This document shows, piece by piece, positions 10,536 to 19,588 of a DNA stretch of 54,581 nt. The first letter of the stretch is position 1. Each line of letters begins with the position of its first letter. The DNA is from an uncultured Alphaproteobacteria bacterium. GTDB taxonomy: Bacteria; Pseudomonadota; Alphaproteobacteria; Rhodobacterales; Rhodobacteraceae. Under the pieces are notes generated by a model. That model worked only from the letters and a program-made list of their open reading frames with translations. It searched no databases and had not been told where the DNA came from. A program made the translations under genes and the position numbers. The DNA lies in NCBI GenBank assembly GCA_913051655.1, contig CAJXHI010000020.1, positions 1 through 54,581 of the forward strand, read 5' to 3'.

Positions 10536-11876
10536 TCAGCGAAAAGCGTGTAATTGGCCTGTTTTCGAAACCACATAAAGCGTACCATCCGTGACCACCG
10601 GGTTTGTTGTAGCGCCCCCTGGGATTTCCACCGTCCGTACAGAATCGCCCGAGGCAGGGTCAAAGGCAGTGAGGGTACCCTCGCTTGAGGCGATATAAAG
10701 TTTCCCTCCCGCAAGGATCGGACCATGATGCACCACGACCTCTTTGCTACGGCGTCGATCCAGTTTCAGATACCCCAAAAGTTTTTTTGCCCAGATAATC
10801 TTGCCGCTACGCGCATCCAATCGGATCAGTTGATTTTGATCGCTAACAAAAAAGACAGAATTACCGGCAGGCCAAACCAGGGATTTTACACCGTAGGGCG
10901 CGGACCAAAGACGCTCTCCACTATCCAAGTTCAGCGCCACGATACGACCGGTGGAATTCGCTGCAAAAACGCGCCCTTCGCTAATGACCGGGGTAGACCC
11001 AATGTCTTCAATGGTTGACAGCGACAGCCCCGCGCGCCCTCCGGCGAGAGTAGAGCTCCAGAGCACAAGCCCACCTTTCCTAAAGGCAGTCTGCACTTCC
11101 CCTGAACCAAACCCAAAGACCACATATTTCTTCGATACCGCTGGTCCAGTAGTACCAGCGGCGTTGTTCACATCTGCCAGGCCATCAATCTGCCAGCGCA
11201 CACGCCCATTTTTGGCATCCAATGCCCAAGTAGTTGCGTCATTACTTACGAGATAGACAATTCCATCGCGATACGCGGGCTGACTATTGCCCGTTCCAAG
11301 TAAGGTTTGTTCCCATATTCGCGTACCGTTTTCCAGGTCCAGTGCCCAAAGCGTTCCGTATCCTGTTGAGACAAATAATTTTTCACCTCCAGCGGCCATG
11401 CCTCCGCCATCCGCTTGACCAGACCTTTCCGTTTTCGGCGTCAGATCTTTGGACCATGCGTTGGTTCCGTCGGACCTTGTGGCGCTCAAAACCATTCGAC
11501 TATCTAGGGTAAAAATCAGCCCACCATAAACAATCGGATCAGCGCTTATCCGCGCGCGCGCAGAATCGCCGGTGCCAATCTTCGCAGACCAGAGTAAATT
11601 CGGCGTCGAAGACATTGCCGCGTTTGATATGCGGGTTTTAGGATTTGCATGGCCCTGAGACCAATTTGAATTGCGACGCGCTTTGGGTGCTTTTAATGGC
11701 AAGATTCGGTTGACATTTTTTTTTGCTGCTTGTGTGCTGCTATCTTGATATATTGCTGCGATAGCTTCGCGCTTACCCGGAAGAATTACTTCTGAGTCTT
11801 CACAGGCGGAAATCATCATAAAAATTGCCAAGGCGGCCGCACTTCTTTTCTTCAAAGCCAAAAAAGCTGTAGTCAT
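10536..11876 (-). CDS. bamB: Outer membrane assembly lipoprotein BamB-like (PQQ-type beta propeller)
   Basis: Predicted lipoprotein subunit of the BAM complex that helps insert beta-barrel proteins into the outer membrane. The N-terminus has a positively charged start, a hydrophobic helix and the lipobox MISAC, so Cys25 would be lipidated. From about residue 90 the sequence repeats beta-propeller blades with the YGGLIFTLD, GKLYIASSEGTLTAFD and GTLYVVSKTGQLHAF type of ending. Length is 446, somewhat longer than E. coli BamB because of a linker between the lipobox and the propeller. It lies between the yfgM-like gene (48 bases upstream) and der (63 bases downstream), the classical gene order. 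Confidence 0.88.
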   Translation of the reverse strand: MTTAFLALKKRSAAALAIFMMISACEDSEVILPGKREAIAAIYQDSSTQAAKKNVNRILPLKAPKARRNSNWSQGHANPKTRISNAAMSSTPNLLWSAKIGTGDSARARISADPIVYGGLIFTLDSRMVLSATRSDGTNAWSKDLTPKTERSGQADGGGMAAGGEKLFVSTGYGTLWALDLENGTRIWEQTLLGTGNSQPAYRDGIVYLVSNDATTWALDAKNGRVRWQIDGLADVNNAAGTTGPAVSKKYVVFGFGSGEVQTAFRKGGLVLWSSTLAGGRAGLSLSTIEDIGSTPVISEGRVFAANSTGRIVALNLDSGERLWSAPYGVKSLVWPAGNSVFFVSDQNQLIRLDARSGKIIWAKKLLGYLKLDRRRSKEVVVHHGPILAGGKLYIASSEGTLTAFDPASGDSVRTVEIPGGATTNPVVTDGTLYVVSKTGQLHAFR

Positions 11877-11924
11877 GTTCGTTGCTCCGCCGTTCTCACC
11901 ATCGCGCCAACCAACGCAGTATGA

Positions 11925-12581
11925 TTATAATTCAGCCGTTTCGGGCGTCTCACCAAGAATAACCATGAGTTGAGATACCCGCTGACGCAAGCTTTGCGAA
12001 AGATTAGCGTCCTCCATAACCTGGGAAAGGCGATTGATTGCAGCTTCTTTGCGTCCGTTGGCAAGGTCGATCAACGCAAGTTGTTCTTGTGCAAAAAGTG
12101 CGTAAGGACTGGCAGATTTGGCGAGATCATTTAAGCTCACAACACGGGCTTCTTCGCTAAGCCACCCCTCTTCAACCAAAAGTTTTTTGAAAAGGGCAAG
12201 CTCACGATAGGCCAATGATGCTTTGCTCGCTTCTACCGCTTCCAGCGTTTGAAGGCTTGCCATAAACTCTTGGCCTGCGACTTGTTCCGCCGCTTTGAGC
12301 AATGCGATCACGGCCGCATTTTTGTCATTCGCACTTATTTCGCTCAATGCATTGGCGCGCGCCTCAGGACCCTCAAGCGCTATTGCTTCTGAGATGGCGT
12401 CACCCGTTTTCTGGGCGATCAAGTTGTTGGAAGCAATCTTATATTCACGAAACGCAGTTCCACCGACCAAAGCTAAAACTACTACGACTGCAATCCAACC
12501 GTATTTCCGCATGGCCGCATAAAGTTTGTCTCTGCGGACCTCTTCGCTGACCTCATCGATAAAACTATCTGTATCGCTCAC
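11925..12581 (-). CDS. YfgM-like TPR membrane protein (SecYEG ancillary factor)
   Basis: Inner-membrane protein with a cytoplasmic N-terminus, one membrane segment at about residues 28-46 and a periplasmic helical region with tetratricopeptide-like repeats (about 60-215). This matches the YfgM/YfgL-neighbour family (TPR_21), which links the Sec translocon to periplasmic chaperones. The start is GTG at 12579-12581, supported by a GAGG site about 7 bases before it and by the family start SDTDSFIDEVSEEVRRDKL. It is the first gene of the yfgM-bamB-der run and is divergent from the RND efflux genes. Function by family and synteny only. Confidence 0.82.
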   Translation of the reverse strand: MSDTDSFIDEVSEEVRRDKLYAAMRKYGWIAVVVVLALVGGTAFREYKIASNNLIAQKTGDAISEAIALEGPEARANALSEISANDKNAAVIALLKAAEQVAGQEFMASLQTLEAVEASKASLAYRELALFKKLLVEEGWLSEEARVVSLNDLAKSASPYALFAQEQLALIDLANGRKEAAINRLSQVMEDANLSQSLRQRVSQLMVILGETPETAEL

Positions 12582-12748
12582 GATATCGCCTCATTCTCAA
12601 ACACGTGTCTTCATATCCTGTCTGGAAGGAACTGCCAAGCAGGAAAGAGACGACGCGACTTGCGGGCCTTCGAAAAATTCTTTAATCCAAAGCTAGCATA
12701 GTTGCGTATTCTTCGCATTCACACATTACTGAAAAGAGACGACATTTA

Positions 12749-14038
12749 ATGAGATTATTGTCACTGATGACGGCTGCGCTCGTTTTATCCGGTCTATATG
12801 CTTTGGTGTTTGAACGAGAAGCGGTCAGAGCTATTTCCCAAGGTGCGCCTTTGTCGACCTTGTTAAACGGTGCAGCTGAAAAAGCCGCAACTGCAAATAA
12901 TATGCAAGAAGGTCATACATCCTCCTCGCCGAAAGAGAACTACACGGCACAATCTAACGGCGGCAACGCAGTAAAGGTGAAAGCCATAAAATCAGTTGCA
13001 AGCGAAATTGACAGCGCTGTTGTTTTGCGCGGTCAAACCCAAGCGGCGCGACAGGTTGAAGTCAGGGCCGAAACGTCAGGTCAAGTTATCTCGGATCCTT
13101 TGCGCAGGGGTGCTTTTGTGACGAAAGGACAAACGCTGTGTCAACTTGACCCCGGTATCCGCGAAAGCAGCCTCTCAGATGCCGTTGCCCGACTGGCCGA
13201 AGCAGAGGCACGGGTTCCAGAGACACAGGCACGTTTGGAAGAAGCCAAAAGTCGGTTAGACGAGGCCCGCATCAATCATAATGCTGCCAAAAAACTCGCC
13301 AAAGATGGATATGCAAGCGAAACGCGGGTTGCTGCCACCGAAGCATCAGTTAGTTCCGCCGAGGCCGGTGTGGCGACAGCAAGAGCCGGTTTCAAAGCAA
13401 CGCGCTCAGGTATTCAGTCAGCTCAGGCTGCAGTAGCCGCGGCAGAAAAAGAAATAGATCGTCTTACGCTAACTGCCCCTTTTGATGGTGTTCTGGAGTC
13501 GGACACCGCCGAGCTTGGAAGCCTATTACAGCCCGGCGCACTTTGTAGCGTTGTGATCCAACTTGACCCAATCAAGGTTGTTGGGTTTGTCGCAGAAACG
13601 GAAATGTCACGGGTCAAGCTGGGCGCACCTGCACGAGCGCGGCTTTTGGCAGGTCAAAGCGTAACTGGGAAAGTCACTTTTGTTTCCCGTTCAGCAGATA
13701 CAATGACACGTACTTTCCGCGTGGATATAGACGTGGAAAACAAAAATCTTGCCATAAGCGACGGACAAACGGCTGACATCCTGATTGCAGCAGAAGGAAA
13801 GGTCGCCCATTTGATCCCACAATCTGCCCTGACACTTAACGACTCAGGCGACTTGGGTTTGCGCCTTGTAGACGATGCATCCCACGCACAGTTTGTCCCA
13901 GTAACCATTCTGAGGGATACGGCAAAGGGTGTTTGGCTCACCGGGCTGCCAGAGACTGCCGCTATTATCGTAGTCGGACAAGAATACGTCGTTGATGGTG
14001 TGCTTGTCGATGCTGCTTATCAAAAGGTAATACCATGA
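12749..14038 (+). CDS. RND efflux system periplasmic adaptor (membrane fusion protein)
   Basis: HlyD/AcrA-type adaptor that would join the inner-membrane RND pump encoded next to an outer-membrane channel. It has an N-terminal membrane anchor (about residues 3-20), a disordered spacer, a first lipoyl half (VVLRGQTQAARQVEVRAETSGQV near 90-115), a long alpha-helical hairpin rich in Ala and Glu (about 145-235), the second lipoyl half (LTLTAPFDGVLES near 240), then beta-barrel and membrane-proximal domains. Length 429 fits the family. The stop overlaps the permease start (ATGA), so both are one operon. No outer-membrane TolC gene is visible in the window. Substrate unknown. Confidence 0.9.
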   Translation: MRLLSLMTAALVLSGLYALVFEREAVRAISQGAPLSTLLNGAAEKAATANNMQEGHTSSSPKENYTAQSNGGNAVKVKAIKSVASEIDSAVVLRGQTQAARQVEVRAETSGQVISDPLRRGAFVTKGQTLCQLDPGIRESSLSDAVARLAEAEARVPETQARLEEAKSRLDEARINHNAAKKLAKDGYASETRVAATEASVSSAEAGVATARAGFKATRSGIQSAQAAVAAAEKEIDRLTLTAPFDGVLESDTAELGSLLQPGALCSVVIQLDPIKVVGFVAETEMSRVKLGAPARARLLAGQSVTGKVTFVSRSADTMTRTFRVDIDVENKNLAISDGQTADILIAAEGKVAHLIPQSALTLNDSGDLGLRLVDDASHAQFVPVTILRDTAKGVWLTGLPETAAIIVVGQEYVVDGVLVDAAYQKVIP

Positions 14039-17000
14039 ACTCGGTTATTGATTGGGCCGCCCAACGCGCCAGAATGGTGCTTGCAATGATTATTTTATCT
14101 CTTGCCGCTGGAACATTTGCCTACACTGGTCTGCCTAAAGAAGGTGAACCTGACATCGAAATACCAGCGATTTTCATATCTGTGGTGTTTGACGGGATCT
14201 CTGCAGCAGATAGTGAAAAGCTTTTGATCATGCCAATGGAAACAGAGCTCTCCAATTTGGATGGCTTGAAGGTTATGAATGCCACTGCAGCAGAAAACTA
14301 TGCCGGTGTCGCCGTTGAATTTGAATTTGGGTGGGACAAGACCAAAACGCTTGCTGATGTACGCGATGCAATGAATAAGGCTGAGGCGCAATTTCCAGAA
14401 GGCGCAGATAAATACACGGTAAGTGAATTTAACTTTTCCAAGTTTCCCATCATTATTGTGAACCTTACTGGCAAAGTTCCCGAACGTACAATGACCCGCA
14501 TTGCAGAAGACCTGCAGGTCAAACTCGAAGGAATGGATGCGGTTCTTGAAGCAGGTATTGCGGGAAACCGAAAAGAAATGGTTGAAGTAGCGATCGATCC
14601 ATTGCGCCTTGAGGCTTATAATGTGACGGCGGGAGAGCTGATTTCTGTAGTACAAAACAATAACCGATTGATTGCTGCCGGTGAGATTGAAAGCGCACAG
14701 GGTGCATTTTCCGTCAAAATCCCATCTAGCTTTGATGAGGTGCGCGATATCTATGCCCTACCAGTCAAAACCAACGGTGATCGAGTAATCACATTGGGTG
14801 ATCTAGCCAATATCCGTCTGACGTTTGAAGACCGTGCGGGAACGGCGCGATTTAACGGTGAACCAACTGTTGCGCTGCAAGTGGTGAAACGCAAAGGTTT
14901 CAATCTTATTAAAACAACGCAAGAGATTATCGCGCTTGTCGAAAGTGAACAGTTGAATTGGCCTGACGATCTAAAGGCTGCTGTTAGGATGGGCACGTCT
15001 AATGACCAGTCAATTGTTGTCGACAGTATGGTATCTCAATTGGAAGGTTCCGTTCTGACAGCTGTGGCACTGGTTATGATGGTAGTGCTTGCGTCCCTTG
15101 GAACCCGTGCGGCCCTTTTGGTCGGGTTTTCAATTCCAACATCTTTTTTGTTGTGCTTTGTTCTTTTCGCGATAATGGGGATCACTGTTTCCAATATTGT
15201 GATGTTTGGCCTCATTCTCGCAGTTGGTATGTTGGTCGATGGGGCGATCGTAGTGGTGGAATATGCTGATAAACGCATCCGACAGGGCTTGGGCCCAATG
15301 CGCGCCTATGTTGAAGCCGCCAAGCGAATGTTTTGGCCGGTTGTCAGCTCTACAGCAACAACGCTTTGCGCCTTTATGCCCATGCTTTTTTGGCCCGGTG
15401 TTCCAGGGCAATTCATGGGTATGTTGCCTTTGACCTTGATCTTTGTACTATCGGCCTCTCTGATCGTTGCGCTGATTTATCTGCCTGTGCTTGGTGGGGT
15501 GTCAGGACGAATAAGCCGAATCTTTGCACAAGGCTCTGCTTCACTCAGTAATGTTTTACCTTGGTATTTACGGACTGCTTTAATTCCTGTGGTACTGGTA
15601 TGTATGTTTGCCAGTGCGATGCAGATCGTAAACCCCGCCTATCTATTGGGGGAAGCAGCGCGCGAGTGGGCGGGCACCGCCATGATGATTGGAGCGATAT
15701 TATTTTTACTTTCTGCTTTCGCGACCTCAACCGTTTTAGGATCCATAAAACCCGATAAACCTAATAGCCGTGTAACCTCAGGGCATCAACGCAGCGGATT
15801 TGGTTGGTTTATTAAGATGATTGTGGGTAACCCAATAATGCCGCTTGTCACCATTGGATTAATTTTATTCTTTTCAATGAGCATCAATAAATACTTCAGC
15901 GAGAACAACTATGGGGTAGAGTTTTTCGTTGAATCAGAGCCTGAGCAAGCGATTGTATATGTAAAAGCGCGCGGAAATCTCGCACTTAATGAAAAAGATG
16001 CTTTAGTACGAGAAGTAGAAGAAATCGTTATTGCCCATCCGGGGATCAAAAGCGTGTTTGCTTTTGCAGGCGCTGGGGGGCTAAATTCCAATACTTCCGG
16101 CGCTACGCCACCAGAAGATACAATTGGCCAAATTCAACTTGAAACCATTCCATGGGCCGACAGAGCGGATAATCCTAAGCTTGACGGTAATGTGGTCATG
16201 GGAGAGCTGAGAGCACAGTTTGCAAAGCTCTATGGATTTGAAACAGAAATCCTAGAACTGGCCAGAGGGCCGGCAAGCAGTAAGCCTGTTCACTTACGCC
16301 TAAGCGGAGATGATTTCGAACAGCTCATGGAAGCCACAGACAGGATTCGTAATGTCTTTGATGAAACTTATGGGCTGACTCTAATTGAAGACAGCCGTCC
16401 CCTTCCAGGCATTGATTGGCAGATAGATGTTGATGTGGAAACTGCGGGCCGGTACGGAGCCGATGTGGCGACGGTAGGGGCCATGGTGCAGCTTGTAACG
16501 CGTGGTATCCTGCTCGACACGATGCGCGTAGACAGTAGCGACGAAGAAATTGAAATACGCGTCCGCCTGCCGGAAGAAGACAGGTTCCTAAGCACGCTAG
16601 ATACGCTTAAGGTGCGCACGCGTGACGGACTCGTCCCACTGTCCAACTTCGTCACCCGCAAGCCCGTCGAAAAACTAGCACAGATCCGCCGCATTGATCA
16701 AAAGCGGGTCTTTGACATCAAAGCAGGTGTTCTGCCAGATCTGACTCGCGTGATCACAACCGACGATGGGATAGAAAAAGAGGTTTTTGTCAACGCCAAT
16801 GAGCGCATCGCATACCTCACCGACTACCTGAAAGCAAACCCTCTTCCTAAAGGGGTTAACTGGGAGTGGACAGGGGATCAACAGGATGAGGCGGAAAGCC
16901 AGTCATTTTTGATGATGGCCTTTCCCGCGGCACTTGCTCTGATGTTTATTATTCTGCTTGCGCAATTTAACAGTCTTTATAATGCCGTCATTGTCTTGAT

Positions 17001-17625
17001 CGCGGTGGTATTTTCCACCATCGGCGTTCTTATCGGAATGCTTGTGATGCAACAACCGTTTTCAACGATTATGACTGGGACAGGCGTCGTGGCCTTGGCC
17101 GGAATTGTTGTGAACAACAATATTGTTTTGATCGATACTTATCAAGAATTGGCGGCCAAAATGCCCAAGATTGAAGCGATAATCAGAACAGCAGAACAAC
17201 GTATCCGACCCGTTCTACTAACCACGATCACAACAATGGCCGGTCTTGCACCGATGATGTTTGGGCTGAGCCTTGATTTCTTTGATGGCGGGTATTCGAT
17301 CGACAGTCCAACAGCACTTTGGTGGAAACAATTGGCCACGGCTGTGGTCTTTGGTCTCGGGACGGCAACTGTTTTGACGCTCGTTTTCACACCAGCTCTC
17401 TTAGCGCTGCGCGTGTGGCTAGTAACTTATGCCATCTGGCTAGCAAAAGCCTTGGTCGTTCTAGGGGCACCCAAAAAAGCCAAAATTGCTCGTGACTGGG
17501 CTTTACGCCGACGCGTGAAGCGGATCAAATCACCCGAAATTTTATGGGATAACGTTAGCGTGATTGAAAGCCAGGGTCCTTTTGGTGCCCTACCCGCGCC
17601 AAACAATACGTATCCGGCCGAATAA
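14035..17625 (+). CDS. RND family efflux permease (AcrB/MdtF-like)
   Basis: Proton-driven inner-membrane efflux pump of the hydrophobe/amphiphile exporter superfamily. The sequence shows the usual duplication: membrane segment 1 at 13-31, a periplasmic porter domain, five segments at about 340-490, then a second half with a porter domain and five segments at about 960-1140. The proton-relay position in segment 4 is LVDGAIVVVEY. Asp402 is present but the next residue, often a second Asp, is Gly403. At 1196 residues it is longer than the usual 1030-1050. The surplus lies between segment 6 and segment 7, where two extra hydrophobic stretches (about 512-535 and 548-570) are predicted. It ends 61 bases before a convergent ABC exporter. 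Confidence 0.92.
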   Translation: MNSVIDWAAQRARMVLAMIILSLAAGTFAYTGLPKEGEPDIEIPAIFISVVFDGISAADSEKLLIMPMETELSNLDGLKVMNATAAENYAGVAVEFEFGWDKTKTLADVRDAMNKAEAQFPEGADKYTVSEFNFSKFPIIIVNLTGKVPERTMTRIAEDLQVKLEGMDAVLEAGIAGNRKEMVEVAIDPLRLEAYNVTAGELISVVQNNNRLIAAGEIESAQGAFSVKIPSSFDEVRDIYALPVKTNGDRVITLGDLANIRLTFEDRAGTARFNGEPTVALQVVKRKGFNLIKTTQEIIALVESEQLNWPDDLKAAVRMGTSNDQSIVVDSMVSQLEGSVLTAVALVMMVVLASLGTRAALLVGFSIPTSFLLCFVLFAIMGITVSNIVMFGLILAVGMLVDGAIVVVEYADKRIRQGLGPMRAYVEAAKRMFWPVVSSTATTLCAFMPMLFWPGVPGQFMGMLPLTLIFVLSASLIVALIYLPVLGGVSGRISRIFAQGSASLSNVLPWYLRTALIPVVLVCMFASAMQIVNPAYLLGEAAREWAGTAMMIGAILFLLSAFATSTVLGSIKPDKPNSRVTSGHQRSGFGWFIKMIVGNPIMPLVTIGLILFFSMSINKYFSENNYGVEFFVESEPEQAIVYVKARGNLALNEKDALVREVEEIVIAHPGIKSVFAFAGAGGLNSNTSGATPPEDTIGQIQLETIPWADRADNPKLDGNVVMGELRAQFAKLYGFETEILELARGPASSKPVHLRLSGDDFEQLMEATDRIRNVFDETYGLTLIEDSRPLPGIDWQIDVDVETAGRYGADVATVGAMVQLVTRGILLDTMRVDSSDEEIEIRVRLPEEDRFLSTLDTLKVRTRDGLVPLSNFVTRKPVEKLAQIRRIDQKRVFDIKAGVLPDLTRVITTDDGIEKEVFVNANERIAYLTDYLKANPLPKGVNWEWTGDQQDEAESQSFLMMAFPAALALMFIILLAQFNSLYNAVIVLIAVVFSTIGVLIGMLVMQQPFSTIMTGTGVVALAGIVVNNNIVLIDTYQELAAKMPKIEAIIRTAEQRIRPVLLTTITTMAGLAPMMFGLSLDFFDGGYSIDSPTALWWKQLATAVVFGLGTATVLTLVFTPALLALRVWLVTYAIWLAKALVVLGAPKKAKIARDWALRRRVKRIKSPEILWDNVSVIESQGPFGALPAPNNTYPAE

Positions 17626-17686
17626 AACGATGATAAACTACCGTCAGAAATGGCTTAAGTGGCGTATCTGAACTGTATAGAAAAAG

Positions 17687-19504
17687 TTAGGCGGCCTGTT
17701 CAGAGCGTTGCAACGACCACAAATCACTATAACGTCCCTTCCGTTTTAACAGCTCAGCGTGAGTCCCCATTTCTACTACTAGGCCATTTTCGAGCACCAC
17801 GATTTTGTCCGCCTTTAGAACCGTTGACAGCCGGTGGGCTATAATTATCACAGTACGCCCTTCCCCTGCCCGTTCCAACGCGTCTTGAATTTCACTCTCC
17901 GTTTCGCTATCCAAAGCACTTGTTGCCTCATCCAAAAGCAAGATCGGCGGATCTTTAAGAAGTGTGCGCGCAATACCCACCCGTTGCTTTTCACCACCTG
18001 ATAACTTCAATCCGCGCTCCCCGACAAGAGAGTCATAGGAATCTGGAAGGGACATAATAAAATCATGGATTTGAGCATCTTTTGCAGCCTTAATGATGTC
18101 ACTGTGCGTCGACCCTTCGCGTCCATACGCGATATTATAAAATATAGTGTCATTAAATAGCACTGTATCTTGCGGTACAACGCCAACCGCTTGATGAAGG
18201 CTTTCCTGTGTAATGTCTCGAATATCTTGATCATCAATACACACAGCCCCGTCTGTGGCATCATAAAAACGAAATAGTAGACGTGCGAGCGTCGATTTAC
18301 CTGACCCAGATGGGCCCACGATTGCAACGGTTTGCCCTGCCGGAATATCAATACTGACGTCATGCAAGATTGGGCGTTCTTTTTCATACGAGAAACGCAA
18401 ATTGCTTAGCGACACCCGGCCACCTTTGACGGAGAGTGCAGACGCGCCTGGTTTGTCTGTCACCTCTGCAGGTTCTTGAAGTAAATCAAACATTTGGCGC
18501 ATATCCACCAAGGCCTGCCGGATCTCGCGGTAAACAAAGCCTAAAAAATTTAAAGGTATTGTGATCTGAATCATATAGGCGTTCACGAGGACAAAATCCC
18601 CAACAGTTAATTCGCCCGACTGCACCCCAAGTGCAGCTAACAACATCACACCTACGAGGCCAAACGTAATCAATACGGCCTGTCCAAAATTTAAGAACGC
18701 GAGAGAATAGTTTGTTTTAAGCGCCGCACTCTCAAAGCCTGCCATGGCGCTATCATACCGAGCCGCTTCGCGTTTTTCCGCATTAAAATACTTGACTGTC
18801 TCAAAGTTCAATAGACTATCGACGGCCTTTTGATTGGCGTCTGTATCTTGTTCGTTCATCTCACGCCGCAGTTTCACGCGCCATTCTGTTACGGCAATGG
18901 TAAACCAAACATAGACAGCGATCGTGACGAAAATAATAGCAACATAACGTAAATCCTGAAGTTTCCAAAAAATTGCTGCGCTGATAAACGAAACTTCAAG
19001 TATCAAAGGCCCAATTGAAAAAACCAAGTACCGTAACAAAAATTCAACGCCTTTAACACCACGCTCGATAATACGGCTCAATCCACCTGTCTTTCGAGTG
19101 ATGTGATAGCGCATCGACAATTTGTGGATGTGTTCAAAGGTTTCCAGAGCAAGACGGCGCAACGCGCGTTGCGCCACTTTGGCAAAAAGTGCATCACGCA
19201 ATTGTTGAAAGCCATTAGTTGCAATGCGCGCGATGCCATAGGCTACCGTTAACCCCAACGCACCTAGCACAAAATCGGAGATACCAGATTCCGCTAAATC
19301 ATCAACGGCCCAAGCTTGTAGAATTGGGGCTAGGATTGCGATGAACTTCGAACCGACCAATGCAAATAGAGCAAGGACAACGCGAGCGCGCAAATCAAAA
19401 TCGCCCTTAGGCCACATAAACGGTGCAACGCGTTTCGTAGTGCTCCACGCGGCGCGCAGTTCGCGCGCCTGCTCATCGCTTCGCGACTTCTTACTATTGG
19501 ACAT
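17687..19504 (-). CDS. Atm1-type ABC exporter (fused membrane and ATPase domains)
   Basis: Half-size ABC transporter of the ABCB7/Atm1/HMT1 group, which exports glutathione-linked sulfur or metal compounds and helps maintain iron-sulfur and heavy-metal balance. The N-terminus (WPKGDFDLRARVVLALFALVGSK) and the NQKAVDSLLNFETVKYFNAE segment are characteristic of Atm1-like exporters. Six membrane segments span about 40-330. The ATPase domain has Walker A GPSGSGKST near residue 400, signature LSGGEKQR near 505, Walker B ILLLDEATSALD near 525 and the H-loop AHRLST near 560. Length 605 is normal. It is transcribed alone on the minus strand, convergent with the RND permease. Confidence 0.9.
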   Translation of the reverse strand: MSNSKKSRSDEQARELRAAWSTTKRVAPFMWPKGDFDLRARVVLALFALVGSKFIAILAPILQAWAVDDLAESGISDFVLGALGLTVAYGIARIATNGFQQLRDALFAKVAQRALRRLALETFEHIHKLSMRYHITRKTGGLSRIIERGVKGVEFLLRYLVFSIGPLILEVSFISAAIFWKLQDLRYVAIIFVTIAVYVWFTIAVTEWRVKLRREMNEQDTDANQKAVDSLLNFETVKYFNAEKREAARYDSAMAGFESAALKTNYSLAFLNFGQAVLITFGLVGVMLLAALGVQSGELTVGDFVLVNAYMIQITIPLNFLGFVYREIRQALVDMRQMFDLLQEPAEVTDKPGASALSVKGGRVSLSNLRFSYEKERPILHDVSIDIPAGQTVAIVGPSGSGKSTLARLLFRFYDATDGAVCIDDQDIRDITQESLHQAVGVVPQDTVLFNDTIFYNIAYGREGSTHSDIIKAAKDAQIHDFIMSLPDSYDSLVGERGLKLSGGEKQRVGIARTLLKDPPILLLDEATSALDSETESEIQDALERAGEGRTVIIIAHRLSTVLKADKIVVLENGLVVEMGTHAELLKRKGRYSDLWSLQRSEQAA

Positions 19505-19588
19505 TTATATCCTTACATTGGATTGTTGGCGCGAGGCAACAGACGCCGACACTCGATTTCATTTAAAGAGTTTTCCGCAGTCTTCAAG

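Noticed and set aside
14095-14655. 186-codon minus-strand frame inside the RND permease gene
   Set aside because: Antisense to conserved RND sequence; the peptide is rich in His, Phe and Arg in a pattern typical of shadow frames.
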